Assembly: GCA_017437905.1 (NCBI GenBank)
Contig: JAFRWY010000081.1
Location: forward strand, 1 to 64,000
Direction: 5' to 3'
DNA length: 64,000 nucleotides
DNA from: Eubacterium sp.
GTDB lineage: Bacteria; Bacillota; Clostridia; Lachnospirales; Lachnospiraceae
In this document: piece by piece, positions 41,326 to 49,952 of the stretch
Layout of the letters: each line of letters begins with the position of its first letter
Position numbering within the stretch: position 1 is the stretch's first letter
Program-made: the position numbers and the translations under genes
Notes under the pieces: model-generated
Seen by the model: only the letters and a program-made list of their open reading frames with translations
The model's database searches: none
What the model was told of the DNA's origin: nothing

Positions 41326-44300
41326 ATCACCGCAGCGTACAGGACATTGAAAACAGAATAAGAGAACTCGCGCGCGGTTATGTCCCGGAGTGGCATTTCG
41401 ATCCCGAGCATGCGGATATCGGCGCGGCGATCGCAAAGATCTTTGCACTGTCCATGAAGGAAAATATCGATCTTACCAACCTTTCGATGGACCGTTTTCA
41501 TGTGGAATTTGCCAACATGCTGGACCTTTCCCTGAAGGCAGCCAAGCCTGCCGGAAGCATGGTACAGTTTATGCTGGTGGAGGATACGATTCCGGGAACA
41601 CAGATCCGGAAGGGCACCAGACTGGTTGCGGCTACGGACAAGACGGACAGCGGACAGGTGATCTTTGAGACGGAGAGGGATATCTATGTGACCAATTCCC
41701 GGATCACGGACGCGTTTATGACGGACTGGGAGGAAGGCTCTTTCGTACCGCTTCTCGGGGATTTCCCGCCGGTTTCCCTGCTGGAAGGCGAAGTGGACAG
41801 AGTGCGGGATGATGAAGAGCCGGAATCCGGGGAAGAAGAGACGGAGGAAGTGTCCTACGGATCCGAGCAGCGGTATTCCACAAACAGGGGGAAACTCCGT
41901 CCCTTTGTGCTTTTCTCCGAAGTGGGGAATATCGCCAGAAGTGCTCTGGTTCTCTATCATGAATCCCTTTTCGATATTGAAGATGAGCCGATCTACATAA
42001 GACTTGAAGGAAGCCGCGATATCATCGAGAAACTCCGGAGCGGGGAGTATATCCTGAAGTACTATTCAGCCTCGGGATTCCAGGAGTTTGACAGCATGGA
42101 GATCCATCCGGACGGGATCACGGTGGAAGTAAAGAAGAGCAGGAAATGCCGGCATCTGATCGTAGGAGGCCGCAGCTATGCCGTGGTTGCCATGGAGGCA
42201 CATTCCATCGTCCGGCAGGCGGAGGATCTGAGCGGGATCGGTCTTTCTTCCTCAGGAAAAGAACGGAGTGCGGACTTTGTCACGGACGGGAACAGTGACC
42301 TGGATGTGGAAGCCTTCGCACCCTTTACGGATACACTTTCGCTCTATAATGAGTGCTATATCGGACACGACCTTTATTTCTCCAAGGGAGGCTCCCGGGT
42401 GACACTGCATTTTCAGGTGGGTCACCGGGACCGGAGCCATTTCCTCTCCAGACAGGAGGAAGAGGCGGAACTGAAGGTGATCAAGAGAAAACCGAAGATG
42501 ATCCTGGCGGACATCCCTGCAGAATCCTACTGCGACGAGATCAGCATGGAGTATTACAACGGGCTGGGCTGGAAGAAGCTGCCTGCGGAGGATGATGTAA
42601 CCGGACTTCTGTCCGGCGCGGGAGTCGGAAATATCAGTGTCAGCTTCGTATGTCCCACGGACTGGGCAAAGATCCAGGTAGGGGCGTACTTCGGAAGAGC
42701 CGTAAGACTGCGGCTCATCAAGGCGGATAACTGTTATCTTCGTCCGGCCATCCATCATTATCCGGTGATCGAGCATTTCCGGGCAGAATTCACCTATCAG
42801 GGACATTTCGTGGATCCGGATAAACTGTACAGGGTAACCGGAACCGAGAAGCAGGAGATCACGGAACTGATCAAGACCGATCAGCGGTTCACGGCCATGT
42901 CCGGAGGTGTATATCAGGACGATGCGCTGTATCTCGGGTTTAATAACCGCATGGAGGATGGCCCCGTCAGCATTTACTTTGAACTGGAAGACCAGCTCAA
43001 TATGAACTCCATGAAGTGCCGCTTCGAATACAGTACCTCCGACGGATTCAAGCCGTTGAAGGTGGTAGACAATACAAAAGATTTTTCAAGATCCGGTGCA
43101 GTGGGTTTCATACCCCCCGCGGATATGCACGGCACCGTTCTGGAGGGCAAGACCAGATACTGGATCCGGATCCGCAGGAACAATGTGCAGGATGAGAACG
43201 AAAGCAGTCTGTTCCTGCCCCGCATCCGCAAGGTCCTGACCAATGTGGTCTACGTCTCCAATACGGTGACGGAGAAGGAAGAGGATTATTATCTGAATGA
43301 TACCACGCCGAACCAGCATTTCTCCCTCGGACGGCAGAACATTCTGGACGCGGAGGTCTGGGTAAATGAGAAAAGGAGTATCCGGAAGGATGAGATCGAG
43401 CGGATGCAGCTCGAACACCCGGAGGATATCCGGGTAGAGACGGATAAACTTGGAGGACTTTCCGCGGTATATGTGAAATGGAATGAGACCACAGGATTCG
43501 ACACGGCTTCGGATCCGAGAAGCTATATGATCGACCGTATGAACGGGGAACTGATCTTCTCCGACGGAGTGAAGGCCATGAAGCCGCGGATCACGGATGA
43601 CGTTGCCTTCAAGGTACGGGTACGTACCTGTGACGGTTCCGCCGGAAATGTGGAAGCGGGAGCCATCAGCGAAACCGTAGGGACAGAACTTTATATCGAC
43701 CGGGTAACGAATCCGGTCCGCGCCTACGGAGGTTCGGATCTGGAGACCATGACAGAGGCCTTTCGCCGCGGAGCCAATCTGCTCTCCAGCAGGGGACGGC
43801 TGGTATCGGACAAGGATTATATCTATACGATCCTCGGTTTCTCCGACAGTATCGACCAGGCGGTCTGCGTAGCCGGTGAGACCGTGGACGGAAAGAAACG
43901 GCCGCAGGATATCTCCTTCGTGCTGCTGATGAAGGATTACATGGATGGTTCCTTCTCCTTCCATCGTATCGCAGGGCCGTTGAAGGAATACCTTCTGGAA
44001 CTTTCTCCTGCCACCATATCTCCGGAGCATGTACATGTGGTGGAGCCGATCTTCGTGTCTGTATCCGTCTCTGTCTGGGCTACGGTCAGGGATGAGGAGG
44101 CAAGCTTCGAGACACAGAGTGCGATCCTCGGAATACTGAAAGATTACTTTGACCCGGTATCCGGAAGGGGAAGCGGCGGCTGGACCATCGGTGTTCTTCC
44201 GAAGAAGGCACAGATCATGATGAAGCTGGGTACGCTGAAGAACCGGGCGGTCTTCAAAAAGACGGTGATCACCGTTCATTATGTGGATAAGGACGGGGAA

Positions 44301-44387
44301 CACACGCTGGATATCGATGATGTGAAGGCAAGTCCCTTCATGATGGTAAGATCCGGAGCGCATAAGATATATATCGAATACGATTGA
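41316..44387 (+). CDS. Large baseplate J-like protein (gp6/Afp11-like)
   Basis: The N-terminus (RELARGYVPEWHFDPEHADIGAAIAKIFALSMKENIDLTN) and the core motifs (AKPAGSMVQFMLVEDTIPGTQIRKGTRLVA; NPVRAYGGSDLETMTEAFRRGANLLSSRGRLVSDKDYIYTILGFSD) identify a baseplate J / gp6-type wedge protein. At 1023 aa it is in the range of Afp11. It starts with TTG at 41316, behind GGAGGATGATGAGGA, overlapping the gp25 gene by 10 bases. An acidic loop (about 165-190) may be surface exposed. Confidence 0.9.
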   Translation: MELDHRSVQDIENRIRELARGYVPEWHFDPEHADIGAAIAKIFALSMKENIDLTNLSMDRFHVEFANMLDLSLKAAKPAGSMVQFMLVEDTIPGTQIRKGTRLVAATDKTDSGQVIFETERDIYVTNSRITDAFMTDWEEGSFVPLLGDFPPVSLLEGEVDRVRDDEEPESGEEETEEVSYGSEQRYSTNRGKLRPFVLFSEVGNIARSALVLYHESLFDIEDEPIYIRLEGSRDIIEKLRSGEYILKYYSASGFQEFDSMEIHPDGITVEVKKSRKCRHLIVGGRSYAVVAMEAHSIVRQAEDLSGIGLSSSGKERSADFVTDGNSDLDVEAFAPFTDTLSLYNECYIGHDLYFSKGGSRVTLHFQVGHRDRSHFLSRQEEEAELKVIKRKPKMILADIPAESYCDEISMEYYNGLGWKKLPAEDDVTGLLSGAGVGNISVSFVCPTDWAKIQVGAYFGRAVRLRLIKADNCYLRPAIHHYPVIEHFRAEFTYQGHFVDPDKLYRVTGTEKQEITELIKTDQRFTAMSGGVYQDDALYLGFNNRMEDGPVSIYFELEDQLNMNSMKCRFEYSTSDGFKPLKVVDNTKDFSRSGAVGFIPPADMHGTVLEGKTRYWIRIRRNNVQDENESSLFLPRIRKVLTNVVYVSNTVTEKEEDYYLNDTTPNQHFSLGRQNILDAEVWVNEKRSIRKDEIERMQLEHPEDIRVETDKLGGLSAVYVKWNETTGFDTASDPRSYMIDRMNGELIFSDGVKAMKPRITDDVAFKVRVRTCDGSAGNVEAGAISETVGTELYIDRVTNPVRAYGGSDLETMTEAFRRGANLLSSRGRLVSDKDYIYTILGFSDSIDQAVCVAGETVDGKKRPQDISFVLLMKDYMDGSFSFHRIAGPLKEYLLELSPATISPEHVHVVEPIFVSVSVSVWATVRDEEASFETQSAILGILKDYFDPVSGRGSGGWTIGVLPKKAQIMMKLGTLKNRAVFKKTVITVHYVDKDGEHTLDIDDVKASPFMMVRSGAHKIYIEYD

Positions 44388-44399
44388 GAGGTTTTCTGA

Positions 44400-46508
44400 T
44401 TGCTTAGACTGGAAGAGATAAGTGGAAGAACATTTGAAGAGAGGATGGCAGATGCGGTATCGGCCATCCCTCTTATCACGGAAGAATGGACCAATCACAA
44501 TCCTTCGGACCCCGGCATCACGATCCTGGAGAACCTGATTCTTTTTGAAACACTTCAGGGATCACGGATCACCACCATCAGCGACGATGTGAGAAGAGCG
44601 TTGCTGAAGATGGTCGGCTTCGAGGCGCGGAAGGGAAAATGTGCCAGACTGCTTCTTTCGGCGGATGGTCTTCCCGGAAAAACACATATCAATAATAACC
44701 AGCGTTTCCTGATCGGAGATATGGTTTTCGAAACAAGGCGGGCCCAGGACGTGGGAGACTGTCACCTGACGGGGATCCTGTCCCGCTTCAACGGGGAATA
44801 CCATGATCACGGCCATCTGCTGGACCGGGAAATGGTCCTGCCTGCGAAGGTGTTCGGGGATGATCCGAAGGTGGGAGACGAGATCCTGTTCTTCTCGGAC
44901 AACCTGCCGGAACCCGGAAGCGAGACATCATTTTATATCCAGATCAATTCCAGCTTCCGGCGAACCCCTCTGAAGGACCGGGCCGGGAATATATTCGCCT
45001 CCTTTAACTGGGAGTGCTATACAAAGGACGGGTTCCGTGAGATCAAGGTGAAGGATTTCACCGGAGCACTTCTGGAAAGCGGTGAGATCAAACTGAAATT
45101 TCCGCAGGACATACGGTATGCGGAGTATAAACAGGGGGACCAGAGCGGTTACTGCATCCGGGCGACCCTTACCACCGCCAATTATGATATCCGGCCCTGC
45201 ATCATGCAGGTGGATGCCTTCCTCTTCGAGGTATGGCAGAAGGATACCCGGGCGCTGGCCATGTCCTTCCAGAGAACGGACAGGATCCGTATGGTAAGTC
45301 CCATGAAGAATGAAGGATACATCCTTTGCTTCTGCAGGGAAGGAAAGGGAGAATCCTATCGCAGATATGAGCTTTCATCGGGAACCGGCCGGCGGGGCAG
45401 GTACTGCCTGTATGAAAGAGGTGAAAAAGAAGGTGAGTTTATACTCTCCTTTGATAAGCAGAGCTTCGGATACGAACCCGTCAGGGTAAAGGACGCCGTC
45501 AGGATCTTTATCTACAGTGAAGAGGTGATGCGCCGGTATCATGTGGGACGTGTGATCGGATACGATGATCAGGAGATCGATCTTCCCTTTGATCATATTG
45601 TTCCGGACAGTTTCCTGCTGATCGCCAAAAGGGTGGATGATGCCGGAGAAGAGTTTTTTGATTTTGTACGTCCCGGAAAGCCGGACGATGATGCACTGAC
45701 GTATCATCTGCTGGAAAATGACGGGAAGATCGTGATCGAGGATCCGGGGGATTTTATCGGAGCGGAGCTCTTTATCGGATCCCTGGCAGTGACCGAGGGA
45801 CCGAAAGGAAATGTCCGTGCGGGAAATGGTTTCGTGGCGCCGGAGCTTGGAAATGCGATATTCTATAATCCGGGTCCCGGTACCGGCGGATCCTTCCGGG
45901 AGACCCTGGAGGAGGTCCGGGCCAGATTCCGGGAGGATGTATATACACCCTATACCTGCATCACGGCCGAGGATTTTGAAAAGGCAGCCGCATCGGCTCC
46001 GGGACTCTGTATCCGGAAGATCCATGCGGTGATGGATGAACTGGATAATATGGTACATATCGCCGTGCTGCCCGGAACCGATGAGGAATTCCCGAAGCTT
46101 TCAAAGCAGTATGTCGATGTGATCTCCGAAACACTCACGGAACGAAGACTGATCACCACGCGGTTTCATATCCAGTCTCCGGTCTATGTGGGAGTGTCCG
46201 TGAAACTGACGGTGTATGTGAACCGGCAGTTCGCCAACAGCAGGGAACAGATCGAGGAACGGCTCAGGAGTATGATCAACTATATCGACGGAGACAAGAA
46301 CTTCGGAGACCCGCTGACCTTCGAGGATGTGTTTGCGGGAATTGAAAGTCTGGACTGTGTGGATTATGTATATGATCTCTTCATGCAGCCCGAGAACCTG
46401 AAGCATGCAACCCTCCGGGACGGAAATATCTATCCGGGAGAGAACTGTCTCCTGTATCCGGGACAGATCATGCTGGAGACACTGATCACTTCAATAACGG
46501 TTAAATAA
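44400..46508 (+). CDS. Second baseplate J-like protein (Afp12-like)
   Basis: It starts LRLEEISGRTFEERMADAVSAIPLITEEWTNHNPSDPGITILENL, a family-typical N-terminus, and contains FREDVYTPYTCITAEDFEKAAASAPG, the J-family motif. CIS baseplates use two different gp6-like subunits, and this fits the second. It starts with TTG 44400 after GAGAGG, 13 bases past the previous stop. Confidence 0.88.
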   Translation: MLRLEEISGRTFEERMADAVSAIPLITEEWTNHNPSDPGITILENLILFETLQGSRITTISDDVRRALLKMVGFEARKGKCARLLLSADGLPGKTHINNNQRFLIGDMVFETRRAQDVGDCHLTGILSRFNGEYHDHGHLLDREMVLPAKVFGDDPKVGDEILFFSDNLPEPGSETSFYIQINSSFRRTPLKDRAGNIFASFNWECYTKDGFREIKVKDFTGALLESGEIKLKFPQDIRYAEYKQGDQSGYCIRATLTTANYDIRPCIMQVDAFLFEVWQKDTRALAMSFQRTDRIRMVSPMKNEGYILCFCREGKGESYRRYELSSGTGRRGRYCLYERGEKEGEFILSFDKQSFGYEPVRVKDAVRIFIYSEEVMRRYHVGRVIGYDDQEIDLPFDHIVPDSFLLIAKRVDDAGEEFFDFVRPGKPDDDALTYHLLENDGKIVIEDPGDFIGAELFIGSLAVTEGPKGNVRAGNGFVAPELGNAIFYNPGPGTGGSFRETLEEVRARFREDVYTPYTCITAEDFEKAAASAPGLCIRKIHAVMDELDNMVHIAVLPGTDEEFPKLSKQYVDVISETLTERRLITTRFHIQSPVYVGVSVKLTVYVNRQFANSREQIEERLRSMINYIDGDKNFGDPLTFEDVFAGIESLDCVDYVYDLFMQPENLKHATLRDGNIYPGENCLLYPGQIMLETLITSITVK

Positions 46509-46509
46509 T

Positions 46510-47604
46510 ATGGCGAAATATACGATTCGAAAAAACCGAATAATGTCCGGATGCGTGACCGGTTTCACCTGTGACGAAAATGCACGTCTGGAACTGATCC
46601 AGACCGCGGAGAATCACGGGGTCTTCCTTCGAAGCATTGACGGTGTAAAGCCCGATGCAAAGTGGGGACGTCTGTCCTTTAAGGTAGAGTGCTCCGAAGA
46701 CAGAGCGTACAGCATCTATCTGCTTGCGGTGAACCAGAAGGCCGTGGAGATCGGCGGTGTGGCCGTGGATCTGGATGTACTTCTCTCGGAGGAGGAGATC
46801 CCGGTGGAATCCAAGCGGACGGTACTGATGAAGCTGGGGGCAGTCCGTTATATCGGAAGATCGGATATCCTGCTTTACGATCTGTCCGGCCAGTACCTCT
46901 ACATCGCGATCCTTGCGGCAGGATCGGGAGAACTTTCGATCTCCCATCTTATCGTGGATTCCATGGGAGATAATTTCATGGCCACCTATCCGGAGGTATA
47001 CAGGGAGAGGAACAGCTTCTTCCACCGGTATATATCCATCTTCTCGAGTATTTACAATGATTTTGAGCAGGATATCGCCCGGCTGCCACAGCTGCTGGAT
47101 CCGGATATCTGTCCGAAAGAACTGCTGGCCGTGTACGGCTCCTGGCTCGGGATCGACCTGGAGGGTGGATCCCTGGACGAGAATATGATGCGGGCCTTTG
47201 TACGTGAGGCATACAGCCTGAACCGGCTGAAGGGGACCAAACGGGCGATCGAAAGAGTTCTGGAGATCATTTTGGGCGAGCCTGCAGTGGTGATCGAACA
47301 TAACCGTCTCCGTTCATGGATCAAGGAGAATAAGATAGAGGTACCTGAGGGATTTCATCCCAAGGGAGTGTATGATGTTACGGTAATGGTTCCCGGGAAG
47401 CTTACGGAGGAACTGAGACACCGGATCGTATTCATGCTGAACCAGTTCAAACCGCTTCGAACCAGGATCAGCATCGTACAGATGGATGAGACACCGACAG
47501 CGGATTCGAGGACCTATCTGGATATCAATTCCAGACTGCCAGAAGAACATGAGGCAGAACTGGACAGCGGACTTTCTCTGGATGGTACGGTGGTTTTACG
47601 TTAG
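46510..47604 (+). CDS. Tail protein I-like baseplate protein (TIGR02242 type)
   Basis: The region YREERNSFFHRYISIFSSIYNDFEQDIARLPQLLDPDICPKELLAVYGSWLGIDLEG...LNRLKGTKRAIERVLEI (about 160-260) is the signature of the P2 gpI-like / TIGR02242 tail domain, which links baseplate wedge and fibres. The N-terminal ~150 residues form a separate beta-rich domain. The last structural particle gene before the regulatory cassette. No separate fibre gene follows; fibre function might be in this protein or in that at 11624. Confidence 0.85.
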   Translation: MAKYTIRKNRIMSGCVTGFTCDENARLELIQTAENHGVFLRSIDGVKPDAKWGRLSFKVECSEDRAYSIYLLAVNQKAVEIGGVAVDLDVLLSEEEIPVESKRTVLMKLGAVRYIGRSDILLYDLSGQYLYIAILAAGSGELSISHLIVDSMGDNFMATYPEVYRERNSFFHRYISIFSSIYNDFEQDIARLPQLLDPDICPKELLAVYGSWLGIDLEGGSLDENMMRAFVREAYSLNRLKGTKRAIERVLEIILGEPAVVIEHNRLRSWIKENKIEVPEGFHPKGVYDVTVMVPGKLTEELRHRIVFMLNQFKPLRTRISIVQMDETPTADSRTYLDINSRLPEEHEAELDSGLSLDGTVVLR

Positions 47605-47651
47605 GCAGGGGAATCAGATCCCGGGATACGAGTGAGGACAGGAGGACAAAA

Positions 47652-47951
47652 ATGAACTACGAAGAGATTCTGATGGAAGGTATGCTGCAGCTGAACATAG
47701 AGGGGAAGATCGATGCGCTTACCAGCGACGAATTCCAGACCCTCGTGCTCAGATCCTTTATGAAAAGCAACAACGTGATCTTAAATATGGAAAAGGTAAA
47801 ATACATGTCCAGTGCAGGGCTTCGGGCGCTTGTTCTGGGTCAGAAGACCGCACAGTCCAAAGGCGGAAAACTGATCATCATCAATTTGCAGGATCAGGTG
47901 CGGGATACCTTTGTGGTCACGGGATTTGACGGCATCCTGGATATCAGGTGA
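47652..47951 (+). CDS. STAS-domain anti-sigma-factor-antagonist-like protein
   Basis: The 99-aa protein is a single STAS domain: LNIEGKIDALTSDEFQTLV and KVKYMSSAGLRALVLGQKTAQSKGGKLIIINL, with the Ser of SSAGLRAL in the phosphorylation position. STAS proteins of this size bind HATPase kinases of the RsbW/SpoIIAB type. The next gene encodes a HATPase protein, so a partner-switching pair is likely. AGGAGG precedes the ATG. Confidence 0.92.
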   Translation: MNYEEILMEGMLQLNIEGKIDALTSDEFQTLVLRSFMKSNNVILNMEKVKYMSSAGLRALVLGQKTAQSKGGKLIIINLQDQVRDTFVVTGFDGILDIR

Positions 47952-47979
47952 AACAAGAGAAGGAGGATAGCAGAGAAAA

Positions 47980-48924
47980 ATGTCCGGTTTACAAAGGGTA
48001 TTTTTGATCAGTGCATGCATTCTTTTTGCTGCAACCATATACAGTCTGTTCTTTTTAAATCTGGTTTTTATCATTGTGTTCTTTCTGTTACACAGTTTAT
48101 GTCTTTTTTCCTTTTGCTTCGTGTGCTATTCGGACCAGGTGGACAAGGAACTGTCACTGAAGACATACCATCAGGAAGTCGGCCAGGAGATGGCGGCAAA
48201 GGAGAAAGAGATCAACGAGATCTCCAACCAGATGAAAGAAAAAGACGGATTGATCGATCGGATCCGAGCGCAGATAGAATCGCTGCGAACGGAGAATACA
48301 TCCTTCAGGGATGAAGCGATAAGCCTGCACTCCAGGATCCGTACAATGGAAGAAGAAAGGAAGCTGAAGGAGCAGGAGCTCAGGAAACGGGAACAGGAAC
48401 AGGAGAAGACGGAACGTTCACGCGATTTCAGTGCGCTGCTGCCGCCGGTTACCGAGGGGGGAGAAGGAAGAGAGACGGTCAACATCATTTCCATCGCCAA
48501 TCAGGCGAAGAATTCCCTTCTGGAGGAGGCCAAAGCGGCAAATCTTCATATCACGGTATCCTCTGCGACAGATACCCTGCTGGTTACTGCCGATCAGGGA
48601 AGACTGATGACATTGTTCCGGAATATCATTGACAACTCCATCAAATACATGAAACGTGCCGGATCCCTTGTGATCACCATTTCCACCATCGGGGACGATA
48701 TCTTTATCGTCCTGAAGGATACGGGAGAGGGACTTCCGACCGAGGAGACAAAGTACATCTTCGAACTGAATTATCAGGGATCCAACCGCATCAGCGGAAA
48801 CGGTCTCGGACTGGCACAGGCAAGAGCCATCGTAGAGTATTACGGCGGAACGATCTATGCAAAGAGTACCGTGGGTAACGGAATGGGTGTTTATATCCAG
48901 ATCCCTGCCGGAGGAAGAGTATGA
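47980..48924 (+). CDS. Membrane protein with coiled coil and HATPase_c domain, no visible phospho-acceptor His
   Basis: Two adjacent membrane helices (about 5-45) are followed by a long coiled coil (about 55-150) and an HATPase_c domain (about 190-310) with NIIDNSIKYM (N box), DTGEGL (G1) and GNGLGLAQARAI (G2). The usual HisKA motif with H-E/D is not seen before the ATPase domain. It is thus a candidate Ser kinase or anti-sigma-type switch protein acting on the STAS protein encoded just upstream, or a histidine kinase with a very divergent dimerisation domain. Its stop overlaps the next ATG (ATGA). Confidence 0.8.
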   Translation: MSGLQRVFLISACILFAATIYSLFFLNLVFIIVFFLLHSLCLFSFCFVCYSDQVDKELSLKTYHQEVGQEMAAKEKEINEISNQMKEKDGLIDRIRAQIESLRTENTSFRDEAISLHSRIRTMEEERKLKEQELRKREQEQEKTERSRDFSALLPPVTEGGEGRETVNIISIANQAKNSLLEEAKAANLHITVSSATDTLLVTADQGRLMTLFRNIIDNSIKYMKRAGSLVITISTIGDDIFIVLKDTGEGLPTEETKYIFELNYQGSNRISGNGLGLAQARAIVEYYGGTIYAKSTVGNGMGVYIQIPAGGRV

Positions 48925-49664
48925 GCAGAAGAAAGATCAGAAGAATCATAGCTGCGGTATGCGCCTTTTACGTGGTGGTTGCGGTTCTGGCAATCTTTAT
49001 GCTGAAGGATAATGAGTCCGTTCTGGCCCATAAAACCATGGCGGATCTGCTGTTCGGAAAGGAAGAGACCGCATCGTCTCCGGTGGATCCCGGGAAGTCT
49101 TCCGATCCGGAACCGGAGAAGGATCCGAATATCAGCAATGATCCGAATTCCATTCTGGAACGCTGGACGGAGCAGCGGACCGAAGGATGGTCGGAGGAGC
49201 AGGAACCCTTTACCGAAGCCGTAACCGTACCGGTGACGGAAGCACCCACGGAGACGGTAACGGAGGCCCCCACGGAGGTGGTGACGGAAGAACCCACTGA
49301 GGAGGCGACGGAACCGCCCACTGAGGAGGCGACGGAACCGCCCACGGAGGAGGTAACGGAAGAACCCACAGAGGAAGCAACGGAAGAACTTCCGGAATTC
49401 GGTCCCCAGGACGACGGGAAGTATTACATATTCGAAACCATAAATAAGAATCAGTTCCTTCTGGTGCGCGGGTCCGACAGCAAAAAGTCAAAGGCCGTGG
49501 GTCAGCTGAAGCCGCATTCCACCGGAGTTGTGATCGAACGGGGAGCGGAGTGGACCAAAATCTATGCGAAGGGCACTGTGGGGTACTGCATCACGGAAGC
49601 GCTGGAGTTTACCGAGGTTTCGAAGGAAGAATTCGAAGAAATGGTGCAGCGTTCCGGGGAGTAG
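48921..49664 (+). CDS. Membrane-anchored SH3-like protein with PTEE-repeat linker
   Basis: One N-terminal helix (about 5-28) anchors the protein. A linker (about 50-155) contains about ten imperfect TEAPTE/TEEPTE/TEPPTE units, typical of cell-wall spanning stalks. The C-terminal ~75 residues form an SH3-like domain (FLLVRGSDSKKSKAVGQLKPHSTGVVIERGAEWTKIYAKGTVGYC). It should bind peptidoglycan or a wall-associated partner. Together with the two genes upstream it makes an envelope-linked regulatory cassette inside the CIS operon. Confidence 0.82.
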   Translation: MSRRKIRRIIAAVCAFYVVVAVLAIFMLKDNESVLAHKTMADLLFGKEETASSPVDPGKSSDPEPEKDPNISNDPNSILERWTEQRTEGWSEEQEPFTEAVTVPVTEAPTETVTEAPTEVVTEEPTEEATEPPTEEATEPPTEEVTEEPTEEATEELPEFGPQDDGKYYIFETINKNQFLLVRGSDSKKSKAVGQLKPHSTGVVIERGAEWTKIYAKGTVGYCITEALEFTEVSKEEFEEMVQRSGE

Positions 49665-49680
49665 AGCATAGGAGTACGAT

Positions 49681-49914
49681 ATGGAAATTGATGAAGAACT
49701 TCTAAGGGAGATGCGGAAGAACGAACGGTCGCGTCAAAAAGAGGAACTCTACTATGCGGAAGAGCCGGACTGGATGATTTATCAGGAACGGAAGAGAGAG
49801 GTCCCGCTGAATGAATTCGGAGGGATCTTTCAGAAGAAGGATGAAACATCCATTAATACCGCTCCCTCGGTCTTCGAGAAGGGAACGATCTTTAAGACCG
49901 GAAAGACCGGATAG
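49681..49914 (+). CDS. Small hydrophilic protein of unknown function
   Basis: This 77-aa protein is charged throughout (MEIDEELLREMRKNERSRQKEELYYAEEPDW...), with a helical N-terminal half and a Gly/Thr/Lys-rich end. I recognise no family. It sits 16 bp after the SH3 gene and 38 bp before the AAA+ ATPase gene, in the same direction, with GGAG upstream of the ATG. It may be an adaptor for the ATPase; no direct evidence. Confidence 0.6.
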   Translation: MEIDEELLREMRKNERSRQKEELYYAEEPDWMIYQERKREVPLNEFGGIFQKKDETSINTAPSVFEKGTIFKTGKTG

Positions 49915-49952
49915 GGTACCAGGGGGTTGGATCTGACAGGGGAATTCAGAGT

